A stretch of DNA of 64,000 nt from Chitinophaga sp. S165 (GTDB lineage: Bacteria > Bacteroidota > Bacteroidia > Chitinophagales > Chitinophagaceae): the NCBI RefSeq assembly GCF_003182155.1, contig NZ_QGTG01000002.1:434001-498000 (forward strand), given 5' to 3'. Below are positions 51,703 through 59,494 of this stretch, one piece after another (position 1 is the stretch's first letter; each line of letters opens with the position of its first letter). Position numbers and translations under genes: made by a program. The notes beneath the pieces were generated by a model that was given only the letters and a program-made list of their open reading frames with translations, did no database searches and had not been told where the DNA came from.

Positions 51703-52083
51703 ATGGAAAAACATATCATCAACACAAAGAATGCACCTGCCCCTATCGGTCCTTACAATCAGGCCATACAGTCAGGTAAGCTGCTGTTTGTATCCGGGCA
51801 AATAGCACTGAATCCGGACACCAACCAACTGGTACTGGATGATATCAAAACCGAAACGCACCAGGTGATGAAAAACCTGAAAGGTATTCTCTCTGAGGCG
51901 GGCATGGACTTCGATAATGTACTGAAGACGACCATCTTCATTATGAATATGAATGACTTCGCACAGATCAACGAAGTATACGGTTCTTATTTCTCCGGCG
52001 ACTATCCTGCCCGTGAAACCGTTCAGGTGGCTGGCTTGCCTAAGGGTGTGAATGTTGAGATCTCCGTGATCGCCAGCAAATAA
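51703..52083 (+). CDS. ridA: RidA-family reactive enamine/imine deaminase
   Basis: A 126-residue cytosolic trimer subunit that hydrolyses 2-aminoacrylate and similar imines made by PLP enzymes. All family marks are present: NAPAPIGPYNQAIQSGKLLFVSGQIAL, NLKGILSEAGMDFDNVLKTT, the substrate Arg in YPARETVQVAGLP, and ending VNVEISVIASK (Glu conserved). Monocistronic, closed by a terminator at 52091-52120; probably leaderless. Confidence 0.96.
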   Translation: MEKHIINTKNAPAPIGPYNQAIQSGKLLFVSGQIALNPDTNQLVLDDIKTETHQVMKNLKGILSEAGMDFDNVLKTTIFIMNMNDFAQINEVYGSYFSGDYPARETVQVAGLPKGVNVEISVIASK

Positions 52084-52090
52084 TTTAAAA

Positions 52091-52120
52091 GGCAGATAGC
52101 CTATATAAAGGCTATCTGTC
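52091..52120 (+). terminator. Terminator after ridA
   Basis: 10-bp perfect stem extended by a G-T and a G-C pair (52091-52102 / 52109-52120), 6-base loop, followed by TCTATATATT. It may also serve the convergent L,D-transpeptidase gene. Confidence 0.8.
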
Positions 52121-52140
52121 TCTATATATTCAGCAGGCAG

Positions 52141-53793
52141 CTATTTTGCGCCAAATAACGTAGCCGCCAGTCGTGCGTCATGCCCATACACATCATCCCT
52201 GAAATTCAGCCTGCCGTTGCTGTCCACGAAAGCTGTAAAATATCCGATATACACCGGAACCTTCTCTTTCAGGCTGATGAACTTTTCTTTACTCCCATTC
52301 ATCGCAGTTACTATCTTCTGTTGCGTCCAGGTGGAATCTTTACGTAACAACCATTCCGCCAGATGCTGTGGTTCTGATACACGTATACAGCCATGACTGA
52401 AGGTACGCTTGTTTTCGCCGAATAATCCTTTGGAAGGCGTGTCATGCAGGTAAATATTGTACTCATTCGGGAAGAGGAACTTTACTTTACCCAGCGCATT
52501 CTTTCCGCCAGGCTTCTGCCGTATGATATAAGGGAAGTTCCCTCCGGAATATTTAGCCCAGTTCAATGAACCAGCATTTACAGGACCACCGCTACCAGTT
52601 ACTACTTCCATATTCTGACGGGTCAGGTAACCCGGGTTCCGCTTCATGGCAGGTAATACCTCATTTACCAGGATGCCTGGAGGCACGTTCCAATAAGGGC
52701 TGAATACCACATACTTCATTTCATTGCTGAAAATAACAGTATTGGCACCCGGTTTCCCCACTACTACGTTACAACTCCAGTCCAGTTTATTATTATCGTA
52801 CACGTATAATTTAAAAGCGGGAATATTTACCAGCAGATATTCAGCCGGCGCATCCGCTGGCATCCAGCGGATGCGTTCCATGTTGATCAGGATCTGCTGG
52901 ATACGTTTGTGTGGCGATACGTTCAGTGTATTCAGCAATGCAGGCTGAATGGTGCCGTCGGTCTTAAGCCCCATCCTATCCTGATAGTTGCGTATAGCCG
53001 TATCGAGTAAGGGTGTGAAGAATTGTGAAGTATCAGCAGCAGTAAGATCGCCCAGTATATGCAGGCGCTGTTTCACCTTTGCAACGATGCTGTCACTATC
53101 GCCTTGTTTATATAGTCTACGGGATGCTTTCAGCGAATCCCATGGCGCCTTCTCCAGTACTGCCAGTTTCTTCAGCTGATCCCTTAATAATTTATATTGC
53201 CTGTTCACTGGTTCCTCAAAAGCGTTAGCTGGTTTATTGACCATAGAGTCCAGCAGGCTTTGCATATCTATTTTCTTGCGGGGAATGAACCATTCCAGTG
53301 ATTTGGCGCTATCGGAAGTCAGCCCGCTCCAAACCTTATTACCATAGGCAAAGAACTGGGCGGTAAGCAGCAGTTCTGCCCTGGGTATGGCTTTATCTCC
53401 CCTCCGAAACATCTCTCCTTCCATCAGCAGTGTATCATAGAGTTCACGCAGCGGTTTACTGATGATGGAGCTATCATTTAACCCATAATCAGCGTCTGCT
53501 TTCATCATATTGATAAAGTTACCCGCCTGTTCGGTGAGCTGTCCGTCGTTACCAATCCATGCATAGTGAAAATCCCGTTGCCTGTAAAAGTCTCTGATAT
53601 AGTCTGCATAGGCTGTATCTCCTTGCAGGAAGCCGTTTACGAGATTGCTGTCCAATTTAAGGTCAATATATTCCTGTTGAGTATAATGGCTGGTATCTCT
53701 GTCCCGGCCTTTTCTTTTTTTGCGGCCTTCGCCACAGGAGGAAAGCAGTACTGTCGCTGACAATAGGAAATAACACGTGTAACGCAAAGACAT
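52141..53793 (-). CDS. YcbB-like L,D-transpeptidase lipoprotein
   Basis: Cell-wall enzyme forming 3-3 cross-links, 550 residues. Signal with lipobox (LLSATVLLSSCGE), a basic KKRKGRDRD stretch, an N-terminal scaffold domain (about 60-250), a peptidoglycan-binding helix bundle (about 265-320; LDTAIRNYQDRMGLKTDGTI), and the YkuD catalytic domain (about 345-520) with IYLHDTPSKGLFGENKRTFS and SHGCIRVSEP (catalytic Cys). The order matches E. coli YcbB/LdtD. Monocistronic between terminators. Confidence 0.94.
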   Translation of the reverse strand: MSLRYTCYFLLSATVLLSSCGEGRKKRKGRDRDTSHYTQQEYIDLKLDSNLVNGFLQGDTAYADYIRDFYRQRDFHYAWIGNDGQLTEQAGNFINMMKADADYGLNDSSIISKPLRELYDTLLMEGEMFRRGDKAIPRAELLLTAQFFAYGNKVWSGLTSDSAKSLEWFIPRKKIDMQSLLDSMVNKPANAFEEPVNRQYKLLRDQLKKLAVLEKAPWDSLKASRRLYKQGDSDSIVAKVKQRLHILGDLTAADTSQFFTPLLDTAIRNYQDRMGLKTDGTIQPALLNTLNVSPHKRIQQILINMERIRWMPADAPAEYLLVNIPAFKLYVYDNNKLDWSCNVVVGKPGANTVIFSNEMKYVVFSPYWNVPPGILVNEVLPAMKRNPGYLTRQNMEVVTGSGGPVNAGSLNWAKYSGGNFPYIIRQKPGGKNALGKVKFLFPNEYNIYLHDTPSKGLFGENKRTFSHGCIRVSEPQHLAEWLLRKDSTWTQQKIVTAMNGSKEKFISLKEKVPVYIGYFTAFVDSNGRLNFRDDVYGHDARLAATLFGAK

Positions 53794-53894
53794 AAACGCG
53801 ATGGAGTTTTAATGATCTGTTAGATTGTCCCCTGGCGGGTGGCTCATTTCATAGAACAACAGCCGTACCCGTAAAATGTTTGACGCCACAAATG

Positions 53895-53930
53895 TAAAAC
53901 GCTTAACACAATATTGTGTTAAGCGTTTTA
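53895..53930. terminator. 36-bp perfect palindrome downstream of the RNase gene
   Basis: Uninterrupted 18-bp arms (53895-53912 / 53913-53930; core AACACAATATTGTGTT). It has TTTTA/TAAAA ends and lies between the RNase E/G stop and the L,D-transpeptidase start, so it most likely works as a terminator, though such perfect symmetry would also suit a protein-binding site. Confidence 0.65.
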
Positions 53931-53951
53931 GATAAAGCAGTTAGGATGGAA

Positions 53952-55502
53952 TTATAATTTGATTTCTTCTTCGTTGGCGTCAAAGAAACGATATTCTGTA
54001 AGATGGTAGTTGGAGTCAGCTTTGATCTTGACCCATTTCTTGTATTGGAAGTACCATTTCCACCGGCGGGAGGTAAGGAATCCTTTAGCCAGATAGGCAT
54101 AAAATATAGGGTGTACCCTGATGGTAAGACCTTTATGCTGATGATTGATCAGGTATTGCAGGTTCTTCTCGATCTCGTCAATGATCAATACGGAAGCGCC
54201 TATTTTACCGGTACCATGACAGGTAGGGCAATCTTCTGCAACGGAGATAGTGACTTCGGGTTTCACACGTTGGCGGGTGATCTGCATCAGGCCGAACTTA
54301 GAAATAGGCAGGATGGTATGTTTAGCCCTATCCTGCGACATGAATTTCTCCATGGCTTCGTAAACTACTTTCTTATTCTCCGGCAACTTCATATCAATGA
54401 AGTCGATGATGATGATACCGCCCAGGTCACGCAGGCGTAACTGGCGGGCTATTTCTGCTGCAGCTTCCAGGTTGGATGCGAGGGCATTCTGTTCCTGGTT
54501 ATTGCTGGAGCTTTTATATCCACTGTTGACGTCTATGACATGTAATGCTTCTGTGGCCTCTATGATAAGATATACACCGCTGTCCAGGTTGACTGTCTTC
54601 CCGAAGGAAGCTTTTACCTGACGGGTCACGCCATAGTGGTCGAAAATAGGAGCTCCGTTGTGATAATGTTGAACGATGTCCTGTTTTTCAGGGGCTATTT
54701 TCTGAATATAGGCCCTGGTATCAGTGAACATGTTCCTGTCATTGATCACGATGCGGTTAAAGCTCTCGTTAAGAAGGTCACGTAATATGCTGGTTGTCTT
54801 AGCCTGTTCACTCAGGATCTTCTGCGGAGGCTGTGCCGCACGCAGATTAGCCTGGATATTTTTCCAGGTTTCGACCAGAGTGGTCAGGTCCTCATGCAGT
54901 TCTGCCGTTTTCTTTCCTTCGGCCGCCGTACGGACGATAACACCGAAATTGGGTGTTTTGATCGCCTCTACAATCTTCTGCAATCTCTTTCTCTCTTCGG
55001 AAGAATGTATCTTTTTAGATACAGCAACAATGTCATTAAAGGGTGTTAACACGATAAACCTTCCGGGTAGAGAAATCTCGCAACTAAGACGGGGACCTTT
55101 GGAGGAAATAGGTTCTTTCAGAATCTGCACCAGGATATTGGGCTTTCCGCCCAGCACGTCTGTGATTTTGCCGGTCTTTACGATTTCCGGCTCATTCTTA
55201 AACTTTGTAAAATCAAACCCCTCGGGGGTTTTATCTGAAATAGCCTGCTGGGTAAATTTTAGTATAGAACGTATATATGGGCTAAGATCTGTGTAATGTA
55301 AGAAGGCATCTTTTTCAAATCCTACATCCACAAAAGCCGCATTAAGGCCGGGAATTAACTTCTTGACCCGCCCCAGGTATAAATCCCCTACAGAAAAGTT
55401 AGGATTGCCGCTTTCGTGATGCAATTCCACCAATTTCTTGTCTTCCAGCAACGCTATTTCCACACCGGTAGGTGCCGCATTTATAATAAGTTCCTTGTTC
55501 AA
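53952..55502 (-). CDS. rng: Ribonuclease E/G family protein
   Basis: Endoribonuclease of rRNA and mRNA processing, 516 residues, close to RNase G in size. N-terminal S1-like domain (FSVGDLYLGRVKKLIPGLNAAFVDVG, DAFLHYTDL), RNase H-like and 5'-sensor parts, DNase I-like catalytic domain with the Mg-binding aspartates in HVIDVNSG and IIIIDFIDM, Zn-link CPTCHGTG, and a small domain at the C-terminus. No long scaffold tail, hence no degradosome of the E. coli kind. It is separated from the upstream COX24-type gene by a hairpin at 55680-55726. The symbol rng rather than rne is my choice by length. Confidence 0.93.
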   Translation of the reverse strand: MNKELIINAAPTGVEIALLEDKKLVELHHESGNPNFSVGDLYLGRVKKLIPGLNAAFVDVGFEKDAFLHYTDLSPYIRSILKFTQQAISDKTPEGFDFTKFKNEPEIVKTGKITDVLGGKPNILVQILKEPISSKGPRLSCEISLPGRFIVLTPFNDIVAVSKKIHSSEERKRLQKIVEAIKTPNFGVIVRTAAEGKKTAELHEDLTTLVETWKNIQANLRAAQPPQKILSEQAKTTSILRDLLNESFNRIVINDRNMFTDTRAYIQKIAPEKQDIVQHYHNGAPIFDHYGVTRQVKASFGKTVNLDSGVYLIIEATEALHVIDVNSGYKSSSNNQEQNALASNLEAAAEIARQLRLRDLGGIIIIDFIDMKLPENKKVVYEAMEKFMSQDRAKHTILPISKFGLMQITRQRVKPEVTISVAEDCPTCHGTGKIGASVLIIDEIEKNLQYLINHQHKGLTIRVHPIFYAYLAKGFLTSRRWKWYFQYKKWVKIKADSNYHLTEYRFFDANEEEIKL

Positions 55503-55803
55503 GCGTCCAAAATTTTAACCATTATAACTTCACCTTGAGTTATGCACGGCTATTTAACAACAGCTTACTGCATACCAGATTACAGCTGGCGAAACGCCAG
55601 CATACGTGATGATGGATTGCTTAAGGGTTTAGCGATCAGCAGGTAATATCCGGAATTCTAAGCGGGATTTGTGGAAAAACCTGCATGACTCCAGCAATTT
55701 AATAATAATCGCTAAAATCATGCAGGATATATAAAAATTTTTGTCCGATCACCGCGCCGCAAATAAAACCTGGTTAGTATAAATGGCGGGAAACAGGAGA
55801 AAA
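55503..55803. other. 300-bp intergenic region upstream of the RNase gene
   Basis: No gene is seen. It contains a perfect 7-bp hairpin with 3-base loop (55585-55591 / 55595-55601) in what would be the 5' leader of the RNase mRNA, and the terminator-like hairpin at 55680-55726. RNase E family mRNAs are often autoregulated through leader structures, which makes the first hairpin worth noting. Confidence 0.5.
55680..55726 (-). terminator. Probable terminator of the HU-TPR-COX24 operon
   Basis: 9-bp perfect stem (55680-55688 / 55718-55726) with a 29-base A/T-rich loop; on the minus strand TTTTTCC follows. Confidence 0.6.
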
Positions 55804-55899
55804 TTATTTCTTATTCTTCTTATGCCGGTTCTTTCTCAGTCTTTTTTTACGTTTGTGAGTTGCTATCTTATGTCTTTTTCTTTTCTTACCGCAAGGCAT
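55804..55899 (-). CDS. 31-residue basic protein, AURKAIP1/COX24 (mS38-like) type
   Basis: Tiny gene below usual size cut-offs. It starts MPCGKKRKRHKIATHKRKKR and continues in the same basic style; 31 residues with 20 Lys or Arg. I recognise it as the short protein found throughout Bacteroidota and annotated as AURKAIP1/COX24 domain, related to mitochondrial ribosomal protein mS38, so it is most likely a small ribosomal subunit component. It is 36 bases after the TPR gene on the same strand and followed by a terminator-like hairpin. Confidence 0.85.
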   Translation of the reverse strand: MPCGKKRKRHKIATHKRKKRLRKNRHKKNKK

Positions 55900-55935
55900 A
55901 CGCTAATAAGTTTTTAAATGTTTAAAAAATGAATA

Positions 55936-56772
55936 TTATTTAATACTCTTGATATAATTATCTATTTCAGCCTTTAGTGAGGGATCCTGTAACAGTGTCT
56001 TACATTTTTCCAGCAATTCAACTGCTTTTTTCACATCACCTTTGCCGCGATAAGCTTCTGCTAATACAAATACAGCTTTAGCCTCGTCAGGATGCTTCTG
56101 TGTAAACGTCTCCATCCTTTCTATGGCTTTATCAAACTGGTTTGACTGAATAGCAAGATTTGCCAATGTGATCTGAGCTTCTGCATTATCAGGATTGGCT
56201 GCTACCACATCCCTGAGTTTCTGGACACCTACCATAGGCTCTGTATTCATATACAGGAGTGCCTGTTTTATTTTAAGGGAATCATTACCCGGACTAAGCG
56301 TGATAGCTTTATCCAGCAGGCCGATGGCCTGTTTGGTTTCCCAATTCATTACAGCAGGGTCCTCTGCGTGTTCCAGATGTTCTAAAAATAAATTGGCTGC
56401 AAAGGTGAGGCTTTTTTCGGAATTTTCCAACTTGGCGGATTCGCCAAGATAATACGCAGCTATGGGCGCTTGGTTCAAGCTATCCCAGGAGGCATATAAT
56501 TGTTTGTAAGCGGCTATCTGCTGGTTCTTAACATCGCCACGGCCTATGCTCTCAAGGCGGGCAATATAGATTAATTTTTCAGCTGGGACTTTTTGCTTGG
56601 CCGTAGCCAGCAACTCGTCGAAGGCAATAGTTTTTCCCTCCTGACCCTCATGCATATGAGTGGCAGTTGGCATCGCTTTTTTATCCGAATGAGGTACGGT
56701 GCGGCCAAACGCTACCAATACAACAAGTATTGTCGCTGCGGCACCGACCAGGAGAATCTGTGATTTTTGCAC
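55936..56772 (-). CDS. TPR-repeat membrane-anchored protein
   Basis: 278 residues: an N-terminal membrane anchor (ILLVGAAATILVVLVAFG), a His/Glu-rich linker, a helical middle part (LIYIARLESIGRGDV, QAPIAAYYLGESAKLENSEK) and TPR units from about 150 to 270 (AEAQITLANLAIQSNQFDKA, AKAVFVLAEAYRGKGDVKKA). Likely periplasmic side or cytoplasmic scaffold; partner unknown. It lies between HU (23 bases upstream) and the COX24-type gene, an arrangement I associate with Bacteroidota in general. Confidence 0.88.
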   Translation of the reverse strand: MQKSQILLVGAAATILVVLVAFGRTVPHSDKKAMPTATHMHEGQEGKTIAFDELLATAKQKVPAEKLIYIARLESIGRGDVKNQQIAAYKQLYASWDSLNQAPIAAYYLGESAKLENSEKSLTFAANLFLEHLEHAEDPAVMNWETKQAIGLLDKAITLSPGNDSLKIKQALLYMNTEPMVGVQKLRDVVAANPDNAEAQITLANLAIQSNQFDKAIERMETFTQKHPDEAKAVFVLAEAYRGKGDVKKAVELLEKCKTLLQDPSLKAEIDNYIKSIK

Positions 56773-56795
56773 GCCTTAAATATTAGGCTGCAAAA

Positions 56796-57083
56796 TTACG
56801 AACTTTTAAGCTTCTTTACTTCTGCAACGAATTCTTTCGAAGGCTTAAAGGCTGGAATGAAATGTTCCGGAATCTCAACGGCAACGTTTTTCTTGATGTT
56901 ACGGCCAATTTTAGCAGCTCTCTTTTTCGTAATGAAGCTACCAAAGCCCCTGATATAGATATGCTCGCCATTAGCCAACGCTTCCTTGACCTCCTTAAAC
57001 ATGGCTTCTAGTGTTACTAACACATCTACTTTAGGTATGCCGGTTTTTTCAGCAATATTGTTAATTAAGTCAGCTTTTCTCAT
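56796..57083 (-). CDS. HU/IHF-family DNA-binding protein
   Basis: A 95-residue histone-like DNA-bending protein. Marks: MRKADLINNIAEKTGIPK, helical dimer body, the DNA arm entry IYIRGFGSFITKKRAAKIGRN, and IPEHFIPAFKPSKEF at the end. The arm has IKKNVAVEIPEHF where HU has GRNPQTGEEI; this is the Bacteroidota subtype. First gene of a minus-strand operon with the TPR and COX24-type genes; promoter box at 57109-57116. Confidence 0.94.
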   Translation of the reverse strand: MRKADLINNIAEKTGIPKVDVLVTLEAMFKEVKEALANGEHIYIRGFGSFITKKRAAKIGRNIKKNVAVEIPEHFIPAFKPSKEFVAEVKKLKSS

Positions 57084-57108
57084 AATTGAAGCGAAGGATT
57101 ACTTGTCC

Positions 57109-57116
57109 CAAAATTA
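57109..57116 (-). promoter_or_regulatory. Promoter -7 box of the HU operon
   Basis: Minus-strand TAATTTTG, exact TAnnTTTG match, 26 bases before the HU ATG (leader about 20 nt). Confidence 0.55.
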
Positions 57117-57642
57117 TTTATTTTTTTTTAATTGCTGAATTTTAAGCAAATAAATTTTATCTTTTTTTCTTATACCAGTGTTTTATATAATATATCTGCT
57201 TGTAAATCACTTAGTAATACGCACTAAACTCTAATAACGGGCAACCGGAAAAAGAGAGGGACTCCATGCTCTAACCCAGTACAAGTACACTTTCCATTAG
57301 GGTAATCACAATATTTCACTAAACCACTCATTAACGAATATACAAAAAATAATATTCATTTAGCCTTTTTTTTCTTGACTTAATGGAAAAAGATCTATCC
57401 AGATCAGGCATTAACAAATAAAAGGTCTTTGCTTATTATAACGCGTTTTCCGGCATATTCGTCTATTGCTCAACAAGTTCTGTTCAAATTCACTGCAAAA
57501 CGGCTACAGCTGAATATTATAAAAAATAAATCTAATGCAATGCCGGTGTTTTTCCAACAGAATTGGTCCACATTTTTACGAATCCGGATTATTCGGTACC
57601 ACCACCCTTCCGCCACCTTGTCCCCCTTTCCCTCCATCCCAT

Positions 57643-57650
57643 TATATTTG
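57643..57650 (+). promoter_or_regulatory. TAnnTTTG promoter immediately before the mutY ATG
   Basis: TATATTTG, exact match, with TTG (57618-57620) 22 bases upstream as a -33 element. It ends 6 bases before the ATG, so the mRNA probably starts at the start codon. Confidence 0.65.
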
Positions 57651-57655
57651 CAGAA

Positions 57656-58720
57656 ATGAAGCAATTTTTTACGAACGCTCTCCTGGAATGGAACAAGCAT
57701 GAGAACACCCGCTCCATGCCATGGAAAGGTGAGAAAGACCCCTACCGGATATGGCTGTCTGAAATTATTCTCCAACAAACACGTGTGGAACAGGGATGGG
57801 CCTATTATGAGCAGTTCATACTCAATTACCCGACCGTAAAGGACCTGGCGGCGGCGCCGGAAGAAGCAGTGTTCCGCCTCTGGCAAGGTCTGGGTTATTA
57901 TGCCCGCTGTAAAAACATGCTGGCTGCTGCCAAACAGATCGTGTCGGGATACCATGGGCATTTCCCTAACACATACGATACAATACAATCGCTCAAAGGC
58001 ATTGGCCCCTATACGGCTGCCGCCATTGCCTCTTTTGCGTTCAATCTGCCCCATGCCGTCCTGGATGGTAACGTATTCCGCGTGCTGTCCCGTTTCTTTG
58101 ATATAGACACTCCTATAGACAGTACGGCGGGCAAAAAGCAATTCTCAGCACTCGCGCAGGAACTGTTGCCTCATGGCGAGTCGGCTTCGTATAACCAGTC
58201 TATTATGGACTTTGGTGCTGTTGTATGCAAACCTCAACAACCCGCCTGCAGTACCTGTCCCCTTTCAGGGAAATGTAAGGCATACCATCTGGGACTTACC
58301 GGCCTGCTGCCTGTTAAGTCTAAAAAGCTGGTTATTAAAAAGCGGTACTTCCATTATATTGTATTACAGTATAAAGACCTCGTTTACATCCGTAAACGTA
58401 CGGAAAGCGACATCTGGCAGAACCTACACGAGTTCATTCTGATTGAAACTTCAAGGCCGGAAGACCTGACAGCGTTACAATCTACAGCCGCCTTTAAAGA
58501 TATAATGAAAGATATACGTTACAACATGGATGCGGCTTCCGGGACATTCAAGCAGCAGCTTACACATCAAACCATTTACAGCCAGTTCCACATGCTATCA
58601 GTTAGTAAAAAGCCTGAAATCCCCGGCTACACCGCCGTTCCAAGAGATCAACTAAATCGCTATGCCTTTCCTAAAACCATTACAGACTTCCTCAACAACA
58701 GGGAACTTACCCTATTCTGA
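57656..58720 (+). CDS. mutY: A/G-specific adenine glycosylase
   Basis: Removes adenine mispaired with 8-oxoguanine. 354 residues from the ATG at 57656 (MKQFFTNALLEW); the longer frame from 57563 includes the promoter and is rejected. Marks: RSMPWKGEKDPYRIWLSEIILQQTRV, helix-hairpin-helix GIGPYTAAAIASFAF, catalytic Asp in VLDGNVFRVLSR, Fe-S cysteines with spacing Cx6Cx2Cx5C (CKPQQPACSTCPLSGKC), and a C-terminal NUDIX-like 8-oxoG-recognition domain (HYIVLQYKDLVYIRKR, QLTHQTIYSQFHML). Upstream of ssb-gldE-gldD as in many Bacteroidota. Confidence 0.95.
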   Translation: MKQFFTNALLEWNKHENTRSMPWKGEKDPYRIWLSEIILQQTRVEQGWAYYEQFILNYPTVKDLAAAPEEAVFRLWQGLGYYARCKNMLAAAKQIVSGYHGHFPNTYDTIQSLKGIGPYTAAAIASFAFNLPHAVLDGNVFRVLSRFFDIDTPIDSTAGKKQFSALAQELLPHGESASYNQSIMDFGAVVCKPQQPACSTCPLSGKCKAYHLGLTGLLPVKSKKLVIKKRYFHYIVLQYKDLVYIRKRTESDIWQNLHEFILIETSRPEDLTALQSTAAFKDIMKDIRYNMDAASGTFKQQLTHQTIYSQFHMLSVSKKPEIPGYTAVPRDQLNRYAFPKTITDFLNNRELTLF

Positions 58721-58901
58721 TACGAAAAGTTACTGTGTACCAACAGCGCTCAACTTGCTGCGGCAAGGTATTTGAGCTAAAAACTATATGGTAAAATTTT
58801 CACTGTCGATTTGAAAAAAACATTAACTTTAGAAAGGTTGTTCATTTATAAGAAGCGTATATTTTCAATAGTTTAAAATCAATAGATTAAAACCTGCAAC
58901 A

Positions 58902-59357
58902 ATGAGAGGTGTTAATAAAGTAATCCTGATTGGCAACTTGGGTAGAGATCCAGATGTACAGTTTTTAGAAGGTAATATTGCTGTAGCCAAGTTCTCCCTG
59001 GCGACGACAGAAACATTCAAGGACAGGGCTGGCAAACTTATCTCCCAAACAGAATGGCATACAGTAGTATTATGGCGCGGACTGGCTGAACTGGCCCAAA
59101 AGTATCTTCACAAAGGAAGTCTTGTTTATATTGAAGGACGCCTCCGTACCCGCAGCTGGGAAGACAAAGAGGGAAATAAGAAATTTGCCACTGAGGTAGT
59201 GGGCGACAACCTCGTTATGCTGGACAAACGCATGGACATGAACAACTCCGAACATGCCATACATCATAGCAATACAGGCAGCAACACTGGTGACAATTTC
59301 CCCAATATGGAAATCCCCCCCCAATTAAACGATACAGCGGACGATCTTCCTTTTTAA
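58902..59357 (+). CDS. ssb: Single-stranded DNA-binding protein
   Basis: A 151-residue OB-fold protein that coats ssDNA in replication and repair: MRGVNKVILIGNLGRDPDVQ, TEWHTVVLWRGLAELAQKYL, GSLVYIEGRLRTRSWEDKEG. After residue 112 comes an Asn/His-rich flexible tail ending in the partner-binding acidic tip DDLPF. It sits between mutY and gldE; a TATATTTG box after it (59418) gives gldE its own promoter. A weak TAACTTTA (58824-58831) may be its own -7 box. Confidence 0.96.
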   Translation: MRGVNKVILIGNLGRDPDVQFLEGNIAVAKFSLATTETFKDRAGKLISQTEWHTVVLWRGLAELAQKYLHKGSLVYIEGRLRTRSWEDKEGNKKFATEVVGDNLVMLDKRMDMNNSEHAIHHSNTGSNTGDNFPNMEIPPQLNDTADDLPF

Positions 59358-59417
59358 CTATCCAATTAAAAAATGCTAATTCTTTCTTGATTGATAATCC
59401 CTTTATGGGACATTACT

Positions 59418-59425
59418 TATATTTG
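59418..59425 (+). promoter_or_regulatory. Promoter -7 box of gldE-gldD
   Basis: TATATTTG, exact TAnnTTTG match, 70 bases before the gldE start; leader about 65 nt. Confidence 0.5.
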
Positions 59426-59494
59426 CATATAGGGAAAGCGATTCAATTTAATACCTGAATTACTTTCCCATTTTTTTGGAACTTACTTTGCTAT

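Larger units (their letters stand above)
57084..57655. other. 570-bp divergent region between HU and mutY
   Basis: A/T-rich, no convincing gene. It holds the HU promoter box TAATTTTG (minus, 57109-57116) and, at the other end, the mutY box TATATTTG (57643-57650). The middle has runs of T/A but no terminator hairpin or tRNA that I can see. Confidence 0.55.

Noticed and set aside
57563..57655. Longer mutY start
   Set aside because: The extra residues cover the TATATTTG promoter and have no similarity to MutY N-termini.
57429..57659. 76-codon plus-strand frame before mutY
   Set aside because: It overlaps the mutY start and promoter, has no ribosome site and no recognisable composition.
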